The translations under genes and the position numbers were made by a program. A stretch of 64,000 nt of DNA from Undibacterium piscinae (lineage in GTDB: Bacteria; Pseudomonadota; Gammaproteobacteria; Burkholderiales; Burkholderiaceae_D): the NCBI GenBank assembly GCA_003970805.2, contig CP051152.1:3472001-3536000 (forward strand), read 5' to 3'. Every line of letters begins with the position of its first letter. Within the stretch, counting starts at the first letter, position 1. A model generated the notes under the pieces. It made no database searches. It saw only the letters and a program-made list of their open reading frames with translations, and was not told the origin of the DNA. Below are positions 51,761-63,499 of the stretch, in pieces.

Positions 51761-52061
51761 GTCGAGAGTGTGGCACAGACTATGAGATGCGTCAGCAAGC
51801 GGTTCTTGGAAAAACTCTAAAAATCCTAGTAATTGAGGGAGTATTTTTTTTTCTGTATATAAGCATTGTCGATTAGGTCGAAAAATAGCTATACACAGGG
51901 GAGTATTTAATTTAGCTAATTATGAAAAAGAAAACTAAAGTAGCGCTTTTAGTTGGCTTTATAGTTGCTTGGTGCTAAGCAACTTGAAATTTTCTAGACA
52001 GAGTGCCTGGTAATGATTCTTTGGCGCAATGTGACCAAGCGACGGTGCCCGATAGCGTAAA
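51761..52061. other. Intergenic region with a tiny ORF and hairpin
   Basis: About 300 AT-rich bases upstream of oxyR. An 18-codon frame at 51922-51978 (+) reads MKKKTKVALLVGFIVAWC and stop. A perfect 8-bp hairpin AGTTGCTT-GGTGCT-AAGCAACT (51964-51985) overlaps its end. This could be a small membrane peptide, a remnant of a lipoprotein signal, or chance. The oxyR promoter should also lie here. Confidence 0.3.
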
Positions 52062-53624
52062 CTAGTTAGTCGATGTGCCAGGGAAAGCCGGAGCTGATTT
52101 TTTTAGCATGAGTATCCAGCGACTACCTTGGCCTAATTCGGTTTCCAGATGAATTTTTCCGCCAAAATATTTGGTAATGATGGAATAGACGATATGCATC
52201 CCCAGTCCGCTACCGCCTTGTCCCATTTTCGTGCTGAAAAATGGATCAAACACATGATGGGCTACCTCTTTGCTCATCCCTTTGCCATTATCGCTTAAGG
52301 TCAGTTGCACATATTCATGGTCGATTTCGCAAGCCTGTATCAGTATGGTGCCATTTGGTTTGCCATCTAGGCCGTGGATCAAGGCATTGTTGATGAGGTT
52401 GATGCAGACTTGTCCTAATGGCCCCGGGTAACCGTCCATCGTAATGTCGCGCGGGATTTCGATCGCTATCCTGTGACTGGTCGATTTTAGGCTGGGGCCT
52501 AGACTAAGCACGATTTCATCGATGACTTCGCCCAGGGAAAAGTTGCGCCGGCGCTCCGAGGTCTGATCGACGGATAATTCCTTAAAGCTGCCTATCAGGT
52601 GCGCCGCCCGACCAAGATTGCCACTAATTAACGACATGCCTTCGATGTTATGGTCGACGTAATGCTTGAGTGCACTGCGACTGATGCCTTGCTCCATGAC
52701 TTGCTTAAATTCCTTGGCTTCGTCGTGCAAGGTGCTGGCCGTCAATACGGCAATACCGATTGGCGTGTTAAGTTCGTGAGCGATACCCGCCACCAGCGAG
52801 CCTAATGAGACCAGTTTTTCATTTCTGACCAATTCATCTTTGGCTCCCTCCAGATATTTCAGTGTTTGGCTTAGGTTTAGATTGCTCTGCTCCAACGCTT
52901 GGGTGCGTTCTTTCACACGTTGTTCTAGTTCGTCCTTAAGTCTGTTGTTGGTTTGTTCGGCACGGGCGATCTGTCGACTAGTGTAGATGGCGGCAAACAG
53001 ACCAAGGAAAGTGGCCAGAGCCGCTAAAAAGATAATCGCGTGTTCAATCTCTTTGGAGGTTTCTTCCAACGAGATGGTGGCTGCCTGTAGATTTTTTTTG
53101 GAGTACGTGAGAATTTCCTGTATGCCGTCGCGATTGTCACGTATCAGTTTCTTGAAAGGGATTAGCCTGTCATCGGCTTGCCTGGCCGTTGTAATCTTGC
53201 CGTTGGCAATGTCATTAAAAATGGCATTGACCTCATTCTGGTAGCGCGTAGTTTCGGCTTTCATTGTGACGGTAAAACTGGCTGACTGTTCAGGGATAGG
53301 CAGTCTGGATAGTTTATCTATATCTTCGATTAGTCGCGTTAGGTATAGATTGAAACCCTCGATTTCCTGGCTAGAGTGATCGTCCCGTTGCGGGTCGAAT
53401 TCACGTCCGACAGAAATGAAAAGGCTTTTTTCTTTCTGACGGATTCTTGAGATTGAGAAGCGCAGGTCTTGTGCGGCTATGCCGATCGCAACTTCCCTAT
53501 GAATTATCTGGTGGTTGGCGGCGCGTAAAGTAGCGACGCTATAGATACCAAATCCTGCGATTGAGATAAGCAAGGCCAAAAAAAGGCAATAACTGGTGAT
53601 TACTTTTATTTTTATTTTTGTCAT
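52062..53624 (-). CDS. Membrane sensor histidine kinase
   Basis: 520 residues. Two membrane segments (about 9-33 and 196-216) enclose a periplasmic helical sensor of about 160 residues. A long coiled coil (about 220-265) follows, then the dimerisation domain with His283 in LVAGIAHELNTPIG. The ATPase domain has the N box NLINNALIHG, G1 DNGKGM and G2 GQGGSGLGMHIVYSI. The HELNTPIG form of the H box is typical of a group related to NtrB/DctB-type kinases. No response regulator is beside it, so its partner is unknown; the lone regulator at 15.1 kb is a speculative candidate. Confidence 0.9.
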   Translation of the reverse strand: MTKIKIKVITSYCLFLALLISIAGFGIYSVATLRAANHQIIHREVAIGIAAQDLRFSISRIRQKEKSLFISVGREFDPQRDDHSSQEIEGFNLYLTRLIEDIDKLSRLPIPEQSASFTVTMKAETTRYQNEVNAIFNDIANGKITTARQADDRLIPFKKLIRDNRDGIQEILTYSKKNLQAATISLEETSKEIEHAIIFLAALATFLGLFAAIYTSRQIARAEQTNNRLKDELEQRVKERTQALEQSNLNLSQTLKYLEGAKDELVRNEKLVSLGSLVAGIAHELNTPIGIAVLTASTLHDEAKEFKQVMEQGISRSALKHYVDHNIEGMSLISGNLGRAAHLIGSFKELSVDQTSERRRNFSLGEVIDEIVLSLGPSLKSTSHRIAIEIPRDITMDGYPGPLGQVCINLINNALIHGLDGKPNGTILIQACEIDHEYVQLTLSDNGKGMSKEVAHHVFDPFFSTKMGQGGSGLGMHIVYSIITKYFGGKIHLETELGQGSRWILMLKKSAPAFPGTSTN

Positions 53625-53686
53625 TGCGTTGTCGGTTCTTAATCGCCCCGTGAGTTGCGCTGCTTCATCGCAGTGAGTTCATAAGC

Positions 53687-53738
53687 ACTACCTTACTGAC
53701 TACCGGGAGCAGTGGCTGCCGGTAGTCAGTAAGGTAGT
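53687..53738. repeat. 20-bp perfect inverted repeat
   Basis: ACTACCTTACTGACTACCGG (53687-53706) and its exact complement (53719-53738) surround a 12-base loop. It lies between the SDR stop and the kinase start on the minus strand. No T run follows on either strand, so it is not a canonical terminator. Confidence 0.8.
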
Positions 53739-53798
53739 CGGTATTATGCGCCTTCCTTCGTCAGGTTTGGAAATCAGGTTGGGATAATTACGATCAGC

Positions 53799-54704
53799 TT
53801 ATTGTTTGGACATAGCGCGGCTTAATTCATGATGCCCTTGCGCAAGGCCACTCTCAGGAACGATCTCGCCATCGCGATGTTTGATGCTCGCCAGTTGCGC
53901 TGCCAGTTGTTCTGCCGCATCATCACCGTGACCTATCCATGTACCCTGGGTCAGGGTGATGTGGGCTGCCTCGAAGCTGCCGGCACCGGCGCACAAAATG
54001 GTACGGTTAGGGGCATTTTCTGAGGTCAGTACCAGCATCGCCGGTACCACGTCGGATGGCTTTAAGGCTTGTAGCATGGCTTCCGGAAACAGGTTTTCGG
54101 TCATGCGGGTCGCTGCGGTAGGGGCCAGGCTATTGACGCGGATGTCGAATTTCGCGCCCTCTATTGATAAGGTCTGCATCAGGCCAACCAGCGCCATTTT
54201 TGCCGTGCCGTAATTGGATTGACCAAAATTTCCGTACAGTCCCGATGACGAGGTAGTCATCAGAATGCGGCCATATTTTTGTTCTGTCATGACCGGCCAG
54301 ACCGCTTTGCAGCAATTGACGGCGCCCATCAGGTGAACGTCGAGCACCAGCTTGAAATCGTCCAGTTCCATCTTGGCAAAGCTCTTGTCGCGCAGAATGC
54401 CGGCGTTGTTGATCAGGATATCGACGCGACCCCAGGTATCGATTGCCTGCTTGACCATCGCCTCTACCGCAGCGAAATCAGTCACAGAGGCGCCATTGGC
54501 AATCGCTTCGCCACCCATTGCCTCGATTTCTGCCACTACCGCTAGCGCCGCTGTCGACGATCCGCCGGAGCCATCTCTGGCGCCCCCCAGATCATTGACC
54601 AGTATTTTGGCGCCGCGCTTGGCTAATGCCAGCGCATGTTCGCGCCCTAAGCCGCCACCAGCACCAGTAATAATTGCGACGCGGCCTTTAAAATCGATGC
54701 TCAT
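53799..54704 (-). CDS. Short-chain dehydrogenase/reductase (HSD17B4/MFE-2-like)
   Basis: 301 residues. The cofactor motif is VAIITGAGGGLGREHALALAKRG, with NNAG at NILINNAGILRDKSF-like sequence, and the catalytic Ser-Tyr-Lys in TSSSGLYGNFGQSNYGTAKMAL. The longer C-terminus and the VNDLGGARDGSGGSS segment resemble the 3-hydroxyacyl-CoA dehydrogenase part of multifunctional enzyme type 2, so a role in beta-oxidation of fatty or steroid acyl-CoA is likely. No other fatty-acid genes are adjacent. Confidence 0.88.
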   Translation of the reverse strand: MSIDFKGRVAIITGAGGGLGREHALALAKRGAKILVNDLGGARDGSGGSSTAALAVVAEIEAMGGEAIANGASVTDFAAVEAMVKQAIDTWGRVDILINNAGILRDKSFAKMELDDFKLVLDVHLMGAVNCCKAVWPVMTEQKYGRILMTTSSSGLYGNFGQSNYGTAKMALVGLMQTLSIEGAKFDIRVNSLAPTAATRMTENLFPEAMLQALKPSDVVPAMLVLTSENAPNRTILCAGAGSFEAAHITLTQGTWIGHGDDAAEQLAAQLASIKHRDGEIVPESGLAQGHHELSRAMSKQ

Positions 54705-54822
54705 AGTTTTCCTGTTTTAGCTAATGATGGGAGGGGGGGTTGCTTGATGCTGTAAATCGCAGTTTTGTCGGCTATTTTATCCTGATGTCTATTACAGAAC
54801 GAGGAGTGTGGGCTCTATAGGC

Positions 54823-54853
54823 GAAAAAAAGCCGCTGCGTACTGGCAGCGGCT
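54823..54853 (-). terminator. Terminator of the PEP-CTERM gene
   Basis: On the minus strand AAGCCGCTGC-CAGTAC-GCAGCGGC-T7: a stem of at least 8 bp and a T run, about 20 bases after the stop. Confidence 0.88.
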
Positions 54854-54870
54854 TGAGAGGCAGGTCGCGA

Positions 54871-55527
54871 TCAGGATTTGCGACGCAGACCGGCTGCCGC
54901 CAGCAAACCTATGCCCAGTAAACCGAGTGTCGTTGGTTCCGGAACCGGATTAGCGCCATCGGCTGCGTTAAAAGTGGTGAAGGTCGTATTTTTGCTATCG
55001 TGGAACTGCGCTTGTTGCTTACCGTCGCAGCACGATTCAAGCCCGTAGATGCTTAATGTGTGGTTGCCGGCAGTCATCATCGAGGTGTAGTTAAAAACAC
55101 CGCCGGTATTGTTGTAGGAGCCATTCCACCACATATCATTAGATTTAAAGCCTAGCGCTACGCCGTCCAGGAATATGGCACCGCCTTTACCGAAATCAAC
55201 GCCTGCGCGAAAACCCCAGATTCCGGAGTTGTCATTGGTAACATTAAATTTGACGGTGTAGTCAAACGCGATATTGCCATTTGAGCCAAACAGAGCGCTA
55301 TTGTTGACGCTGTTAAATGAGCTAAGAGTTGTTGTGCCGTAACCTGAAGATGGGTTGGCCACTGCCGCTTCGACTACTGATTTATATGCATTGGCGCTGG
55401 TTTGCGCGCCGGCGCTTGACTTGCCTGTTGCCAGGGTGATCAAACTGGCATGCGCTGCACCAGTCAGTGCAAGAACAAGCATACCTGTCAGTAACTTGAC
55501 AGAAAAAGTGTTAAACGTAGTTTTCAT
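54871..55527 (-). CDS. PEP-CTERM sorting domain protein with a CCxG motif
   Basis: 218 residues from ATG at 55527. The signal peptide ends near GAAHA (about residue 27). The mature part is rich in Asn, Ser, Gly and Thr, and has LSIYGLESCCDGKQQAQF near the C-terminal third. The end carries the sorting signal VPEPTTLGLLGIGLLAAAGLRRKS: VPEP motif, membrane helix, basic tail. It should be processed by an exosortase (EpsH family), which is not in this window. The CCDG motif resembles a recognised subgroup of PEP-CTERM proteins. Function unknown; an extracellular or biofilm role is inferred. Confidence 0.92.
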   Translation of the reverse strand: MKTTFNTFSVKLLTGMLVLALTGAAHASLITLATGKSSAGAQTSANAYKSVVEAAVANPSSGYGTTTLSSFNSVNNSALFGSNGNIAFDYTVKFNVTNDNSGIWGFRAGVDFGKGGAIFLDGVALGFKSNDMWWNGSYNNTGGVFNYTSMMTAGNHTLSIYGLESCCDGKQQAQFHDSKNTTFTTFNAADGANPVPEPTTLGLLGIGLLAAAGLRRKS

Positions 55528-55709
55528 GAATATAAAAATTTCAAAATAATGCAATAGAATTCCTATTAGCAATTTTTATGCCTAAAATATATAGTTGAAT
55601 TAAATCAATGCTTTAATGAATGTTGGCTAGTGTAAATTTCAAAATGTGTAAAATTTTCCGACAAAAATATTACCTAATTTACATTTAAGTTACGTTTTCT
55701 TGTTTTCTC

Positions 55710-56189
55710 TTAAAACTTTTTTTGCATCATGATCGCGCCGCCCAAGGCCGGATCCAGCTCATAACCGGCAAAGCCGACATCGCTGTAAAGCGCGTGCGCT
55801 GGTTTGTTGCCTTGCAATACTTCCAACGTGATTTTGCAGCAAGCGCGTTGTCTGGCCAGTTGCTCTATGTGCGCCAGCATTTTTCTGGCAATGCCCTGGC
55901 CGCGAAATGAGCTGGCTACGCTAAGGTCGTGAATGTTCAATAGCGGTTGACAGGCAAAAGTAGAAAAACCTTCTATACAAATGCCCAGTCCGGCCGCTTG
56001 CCCGTCGACAAAGGCTAGCACGACATGAATGTTGTCGCGTTTCTTTAGTTCAGTAATCAGGTTTTCCCGGCAAAAATCCGAGAGTGGCTCGGCGCCACCC
56101 ATGGGATCGCAGGCATAGTCGTTGAGTAACTGCAGTACGGCGCTGGCATGCTGAGGATGATTGAGGTCGGCGTTGATGATGTTTAGCAT
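55710..56189 (-). CDS. GNAT family N-acetyltransferase
   Basis: 159 residues. The acetyl-CoA loop is SFRGQGIARKMLAHIEQLARQ, preceded by LLNIHDLSVA and followed by ITLEVLQGNKPAHALYSDVGFAGYEL, the complete GNAT core. The N-terminus (LLNDYACDPMGGAEPL) is shared by a group of small GNATs of unknown substrate. It lies alone between the PEP-CTERM gene and recG. Confidence 0.88.
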   Translation of the reverse strand: MLNIINADLNHPQHASAVLQLLNDYACDPMGGAEPLSDFCRENLITELKKRDNIHVVLAFVDGQAAGLGICIEGFSTFACQPLLNIHDLSVASSFRGQGIARKMLAHIEQLARQRACCKITLEVLQGNKPAHALYSDVGFAGYELDPALGGAIMMQKKF

Positions 56190-56288
56190 GGATTTTGATC
56201 ACAGTGAGAGTGGGAAATGTCGTGAGGTGCAAGTACGATGCAACTAAGGGGTAACTGAGGTTCAACTTAGAGGCTACTTAGACGCCAA

Positions 56289-58362
56289 TTAGACGCGTAA
56301 AAATTCTTCTTTTTGGCCTAGCCAACGCTGTAAGTGCGCTTCGACCGTGGGCAGGTCGTGCTGCAGCAATTGTATCGCCAGTTGACGCGCCTTTTCCACC
56401 AGCCATTGATCGGTTTCCAGATTAGCAAAGCGCAGCATGGCCTCGCCTGACTGGCGCGCCCCCAGAAATTCACCGGGGCCGCGCAGTTCCAGATCTTTAC
56501 GGGCGATTTCAAAACCGTCGGTGGTTTCGCGCATCGTCATCAGTCTTTGTTTGGCGGTGCCGCCCAGCGGTCCTTGATACATCAACAGGCAAACGCTGGC
56601 GGCCGCACCGCGTCCGACGCGGCCGCGTAACTGGTGTAATTGCGACAGGCCGAAGCGTTCGGCGTGCTCTATCACCATCAGACTGGCATTGGGGACGTCA
56701 ACGCCGACCTCGATCACCGTGGTGGCAACCAGTACCTGAACTTCGTTGCGGATAAACGCATCCATCACGATTTGTTTTTCGGCAGGTTTGAGCTTGCCGT
56801 GTACCAGGCCTACGCGTAAATCCGGCAATGCTTCGGCCAGCATATTGTAGGTGTCGGTGGCGGTTTGTAACTGTAGCGCTTCGGATTCTTCGATCAGCGG
56901 ACAGACCCAGTAAGCTTGTTTGCCGTCCAGTGCCGCCGCATGTACGCGGGCGATCACTTCCTCACGCCTTTGCTGATCCACCATGCGGGTCACGATGGGG
57001 GTACGACCCGGCGGTAGTTCGTCTATGACAGATACTTCCAGATCGGCGTAATAAGTCATTGCCAGCGTACGCGGTATCGGCGTGGCCGACATCATCAACT
57101 GGTGCGGCACTTGGCCGGCCACGCCCTTGTTGCGCAGTGTCAGGCGCTGGCTAACCCCGAAACGGTGCTGTTCATCGACCACTACCAGACCTAGTCTGGC
57201 AAATTGCACCGTGTCTTGTATCAGCGCATGGGTGCCTATCACCAGTTGCGCTTCGCCGGAGGCGATGACGCTTAGCGCCAGATCCTTTTCTTTCTTTTTC
57301 AGGCTACCGGTGAGCCAGGCACTCTTGATGCCTAAGGGTTCCAGCCATTGCGCTAATTTCCGGAAATGCTGTTCGGCCAGAATTTCAGTTGGCGCCATCA
57401 AGACCGCCTGAAAACCGCTATCGATGGCTTGCACCGCAGCCAGTGCCGCGACGATGGTTTTTTCCGCTACCGACGTCGCCCTGCAACAGGCGTTGCATAG
57501 GGTAATCCTGTTTCAGGTCAGCGCGGATCTCGGCCAGTACGCGTTCCTGCGCCATAGTCAGCGCGAACGGCAAATTCATTAAAAAAGCCGCCGACAGTTC
57601 GCCCACTACCGGTAAGGCGGTTGCGCCCTTGGTGCGGCGCGCCGCCTGGGCGCGCTTGAGTGACAGTTGCTGCGCCAATAGCTCATCAAATTTCATGCGC
57701 TCCCATGCCGGGTGGCTATGCTCCATCAGGCTGTATTGATCGACTTCGGGCGGCGGATTGTGGAGTAATTTAATAGAGGATTCAAAGCCTTCCAGCCCAA
57801 GTTCGCTGAGTAGCGCCGGGCTCAAGGTGTCTTGCCAGTTGATTCTGTTTAATGCCTGCTGTATCGCCTTGCGCAGCATCGCTTGCGAAACGCCTTCGCC
57901 GGCCGGATAGACGGGGGTTAGCGCGGTAGGCAAGGCGGCACCCTGGTTGACCATCTTGTAGCTAGGGTGCACCATTTCGGCGCCGAAGAAGCCGTGACGC
58001 AATTCGCCGCGTGCCCGTACCCGTGCGCCCACAGCCATTTGCTTGATCTGGCTACCGTAAAAATTCAGGAAGCGCAGTACCACTTGCGCCGTATCGTCAG
58101 CTATCGTCACCACCAGTTGCCGTCGCGGACGTTGCTGGATCTCGCATTCGGTGATGAGGCCCTCGACCTGCACCATGCTGCCACCACGGAAACTGGCATC
58201 GCGTATGGAAACCACCTCGGTTTCGTCTTCATAGCGCATCGGCAGATGCAGGACAAAATCCATATCCTTGCGCAAGCCCAGGCGTGCAAATTTCTGTTCC
58301 AGCGTGGCAACGGGCTTGGCCTTATGGGCTTTCTCAGTCTTGCTAGGCGTGGCAGTCGTCAT
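56289..58362 (-). pseudogene. recG: ATP-dependent DNA helicase RecG, one frameshift at a T6 run in Walker A
   Basis: Branch-migrates stalled forks and Holliday junctions. From ATG at 58362 the N-terminal wedge domain is intact (LGLRKDMDFVLHLPMRYED). The Walker A motif LLQGDVGSGK is followed by a 6-base T run at 57458-57463 (A6 in the gene). One base fewer gives [36 protein letters not shown]. The second part has the DEQH box VVVDEQHRFGVSQR, MSATPIPRTLAMTYYADL and QLRGRVGRGAAASVCLLMY, ending at 56289. The lesion removes the Walker Lys-Thr context, so the gene is inactive if real. The rest is clean, so a read error is likely. Confidence 0.9.
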
Positions 58363-58671
58363 GACGTGTAAAATAGCGGGCGTTATAAAGTGATGAATCA
58401 GTTTGAATCGGCGTCAAATTGGAGGGAACCTACCACCAAATGCGATCTTGACATTGATTCTTGATAATAAGAATAGCATTTTACTGTTTTTTTATACAGT
58501 GCCTTGCGCTGCTTTCTGTCATTTTCTTGCGGTTTACCTTGTTTTAGCCCCAGTTTTTTTGAAAACACTGTGTTCATGCGCCTTTCAGGACATTTTTGCC
58601 CTGTAGGCCGCGTCTGGTATGCGTGTTATTTTTAGATGTTCTTTTTTAGCTATTTTTGATTATTTGCTTTC
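58363..58671. other. Intergenic region between divergent recG and queA
   Basis: About 310 bases, AT-rich towards queA, where promoters for both genes should lie. It holds a small dyad ATTCTT-gataat-AAGAAT near 58458-58475. No convincing gene; an open frame of 67 codons across it has no family features. Confidence 0.4.
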
Positions 58672-60898
<2,227 letters not shown>

Positions 60899-61007
60899 AT
60901 TGCGCAATCGCGATTGAAATTTCGGGAGCATGGCTTGCAGAATCTCTGCGCCATGGTCTCCCGATGATGGAATTAAATGAATTTCTGGAAATTCCCTGTG
61001 ATCATAG

Positions 61008-61016
61008 TGCTAGAAT
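61008..61016 (+). promoter_or_regulatory. Candidate extended -10 promoter upstream of yajC
   Basis: TGCTAGAAT has the TG extension and five of six bases of the -10 consensus. It lies about 127 bases before the yajC start. No clear -35 is seen. Candidate only. Confidence 0.3.
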
Positions 61017-61142
61017 GTTGCGCTTTGCTGTAGGGACTGGCCTTAGCCTTTAAATTTCCTGGTTTGGCGCCATATCGGTTCTTGGCGATCAATTTGGCAT
61101 AGTCCAATTAACAGTTTTTAATAAAATTACAGGAGTTCTAAC

Positions 61143-61466
61143 GTGTTTATTTCGAATGCTTACGCACAAGCTTCCCCATTGGGTGCAGATGGTAACCTGA
61201 TGAGTTTTTTGCCTATCATCTTGATGTTCGTCGTATTGTACTTTTTGATGATACGTCCGCAGATGAAACGTCAGAAAGAACAAAAATCCATGATGGATGC
61301 TTTGGCGAAAAATGATGAAGTGGTTACTGCCGGCGGTATTCTGGGTAAAGTGACCAAGGTTGCAGACGCCTACGTGACGCTGGAAATTAGCAGTGGTACT
61401 GAAATCGTCGTGCAAAAAAGCGCGGTCACCATGCTATTGCCAAAGGGCAGTATCAAGGCAATTTAA
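61143..61466 (+). CDS. yajC: Preprotein translocase subunit YajC
   Basis: 107 residues from GTG at 61143, with AGGAG seven bases upstream deciding the start. One membrane segment (FLPIILMFVVLYFLMIRPQ) is followed by KRQKEQKSMMDALAKNDEVVTAGGILGKVTKV, the family core. It associates with SecDF at the inner membrane. Confidence 0.95.
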   Translation: MFISNAYAQASPLGADGNLMSFLPIILMFVVLYFLMIRPQMKRQKEQKSMMDALAKNDEVVTAGGILGKVTKVADAYVTLEISSGTEIVVQKSAVTMLLPKGSIKAI

Positions 61467-61482
61467 TCAGCACAATCGATAG

Positions 61483-61520
61483 CGCAGCCGGATGATATTC
61501 CTGGCTGCGTTATTTATTTT
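61483..61520 (+). terminator. Possible terminator or attenuator between yajC and secD
   Basis: CGCAGCC (61483-61489) pairs with GGCTGCG (61503-61509), followed by TTATTTATTTT. The loop is 13 bases. It is moderate in strength, so some readthrough into secD is expected. Confidence 0.6.
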
Positions 61521-61582
61521 GTGCGCTCAATGTCTCCATGTAATTTAGAGTCGCCATTTTAGAGCCCTTATTCTGAATCGAT

Positions 61583-63484
61583 ATGAATCGCTATCCCCTC
61601 TGGAAGTACATAATTATCCTGATTGCGCTGCTATTTGGCGCCTTGTACACCGCGCCAAACTTTTTTGGTAAAGCGCCTGCGGTACAAATTAGCAGCGCGA
61701 AATCCACTGTCAAGGTAGAGAGCGATATGCTCAGCCGCGCCGAACAGGCCTTGCAGCAGGCCGGCGTCAAGAATGACGGCTTATTCTATGAAAACAATGG
61801 CATGCAAGGGACGGTGCGCGCGCGTTTCGCTGACACCGATACCCAGTTCAAGGCTAAGGATGTGCTGGAAAAGGCGCTCAACGCCGACCCTGCTGACCCT
61901 ACCTATACGCTGGCGTTTAACCTGCTGTCGAATACCCCGCAATGGTTGCAGAGTCTGCGTGCCCTGCCTATGGTGTTGGGCCTCGATTTGCAAGGCGGCG
62001 TGCACTTTTTGATGCAGGTCGATACCAAGGCAATGATGGCTAAGCAGATTCAGAATCTGCAGTCCAGCGTACGTTCGGTGTTGCGCGATAAGGAAATTCG
62101 CCATGCCGGTATCAGCCGCGAAGGTGAAGTGGTCAGCGTCAAGTTCCGCGACGAGGCTACCCGTGTCAAGGCTAAAGCCGTGCTGCAGGAGCAGATGAAG
62201 GATGCCGCTTTGCTCGACGCTAACGGCGCCGATGCCGGTGATTTGTTGCTACAGGTAAGTATGAAGCCGGAAGCGATGAAACTGATTATGTCGGAAGGCG
62301 TGAAACAAAATATCACCGCCTTGTCCAAGCGTGTCAATGAACTCGGCGTGGCCGAACCTTTGATACAGCAGCAAGGTCCTGACCGTATCGTGGTTGAGTT
62401 GGCCGGTGTACAGGACGTGGCGCGCGCCAAGGAATTGATAGGTCGTACCGCGACTCTGGAAGTGCGTCTGGTCGATGAGTCCGTAATTGGCCCTGTCGAT
62501 GAAAATACCGCCGTGCCGTTTGGCTCTGAAATGTTCAAGGTTGGCCGTGGTGGCCCGGCGATTTTGTATAAAGACCCAGTGATTACCGGTGATTACATTT
62601 CCGGTGCCAATGCCAGCTTTGACCAGAATCAGCAGCCGTCGGTCAGCATCGACCTTAATGGTGACGGTGGCCGCAAGATGCGTGAAGGTACGCGCGGCAA
62701 GATAGGCAAAAAAATGGCGATCGTCTTGTTTGAAAAAGGCAAAGGCGAATTGCTGACGGTGGCGACGATACAAGATGAGTTGGGTGCGCGTTTTAATATT
62801 ACTGGCATGGGTTCGACTTCCGCCTCTTCCGATCTGGCTTTGTTGTTGCGCGCCGGCTCGCTGGCCGCTCCTATGGAAATCATTGAGGAGCGCACTATCG
62901 GCCCGCAACTGGGGGCTGAAAATATCAAGCAGGGTTTCAATTCGACCTTGTATGGTTTTACCGCTATCGCCATTTTCATGATGGGCTATTACATGTTGTT
63001 TGGTTTCTTCAGCGTGCTGGCACTGTCATTTAACTTGCTGCTGCTGGTGGCGTTGCTGTCCGGCATACAAGCGACCCTGACCTTGCCTGGTATGGCGGCG
63101 ATTGCGCTGGCTCTGGGTATGGCGATTGATGCCAACGTACTTATCAATGAGCGTATCCGTGAAGAGTTGCGCGGCGGCGCTACGCCGCAGGCGGCGATCT
63201 CGGCAGGTTTTGACCGTGCCTGGGCGACTATTTTGGATTCCAACGTGACCACACTGATCGTCGGTCTGGCTTTGCTGATGTTCGGTTCCGGGCCTATCAA
63301 GGGCTTTGCCGTGGTGCATTGCCTGGGTATTCTGACCTCGATTTTCTCAGCGGTATTTGTGTCGCGTGGTGTGGTCAATCTTTGGTACGGCCGCAAGAAA
63401 AAGCTCAGCTCCGTATCGATTGGTCAGATCTGGAAGCCTACTGAGTCCGCCGAACAATCAGCAGTTGCAGTTCGTACTGAATAA
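61583..63484 (+). CDS. secD: Protein translocase subunit SecD
   Basis: 633 residues. The N-terminal membrane segment is WKYIIILIALLFGALYTAPNFFG. The periplasmic P1 domain includes LGLDLQGGVHFLMQVD. The C-terminal part has five further membrane segments starting near FTAIAIFMMGYYML, with DANVLINERIREEL and FGSGPIKGFAVVHCLGI. It uses the proton gradient to pull secreted proteins through SecYEG. It is followed 15 bases later by secF. Confidence 0.96.
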   Translation: MNRYPLWKYIIILIALLFGALYTAPNFFGKAPAVQISSAKSTVKVESDMLSRAEQALQQAGVKNDGLFYENNGMQGTVRARFADTDTQFKAKDVLEKALNADPADPTYTLAFNLLSNTPQWLQSLRALPMVLGLDLQGGVHFLMQVDTKAMMAKQIQNLQSSVRSVLRDKEIRHAGISREGEVVSVKFRDEATRVKAKAVLQEQMKDAALLDANGADAGDLLLQVSMKPEAMKLIMSEGVKQNITALSKRVNELGVAEPLIQQQGPDRIVVELAGVQDVARAKELIGRTATLEVRLVDESVIGPVDENTAVPFGSEMFKVGRGGPAILYKDPVITGDYISGANASFDQNQQPSVSIDLNGDGGRKMREGTRGKIGKKMAIVLFEKGKGELLTVATIQDELGARFNITGMGSTSASSDLALLLRAGSLAAPMEIIEERTIGPQLGAENIKQGFNSTLYGFTAIAIFMMGYYMLFGFFSVLALSFNLLLLVALLSGIQATLTLPGMAAIALALGMAIDANVLINERIREELRGGATPQAAISAGFDRAWATILDSNVTTLIVGLALLMFGSGPIKGFAVVHCLGILTSIFSAVFVSRGVVNLWYGRKKKLSSVSIGQIWKPTESAEQSAVAVRTE

Positions 63485-63499
63485 AGAGAGATCACTGTC

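Noticed and set aside
58462..58480. TGATAATAAGAATAGCATT, similar to a Fur box
   Set aside because: Only partial match to the Fur consensus, and neither neighbour (recG, queA) has an iron link. AT-rich spacers produce such matches easily.
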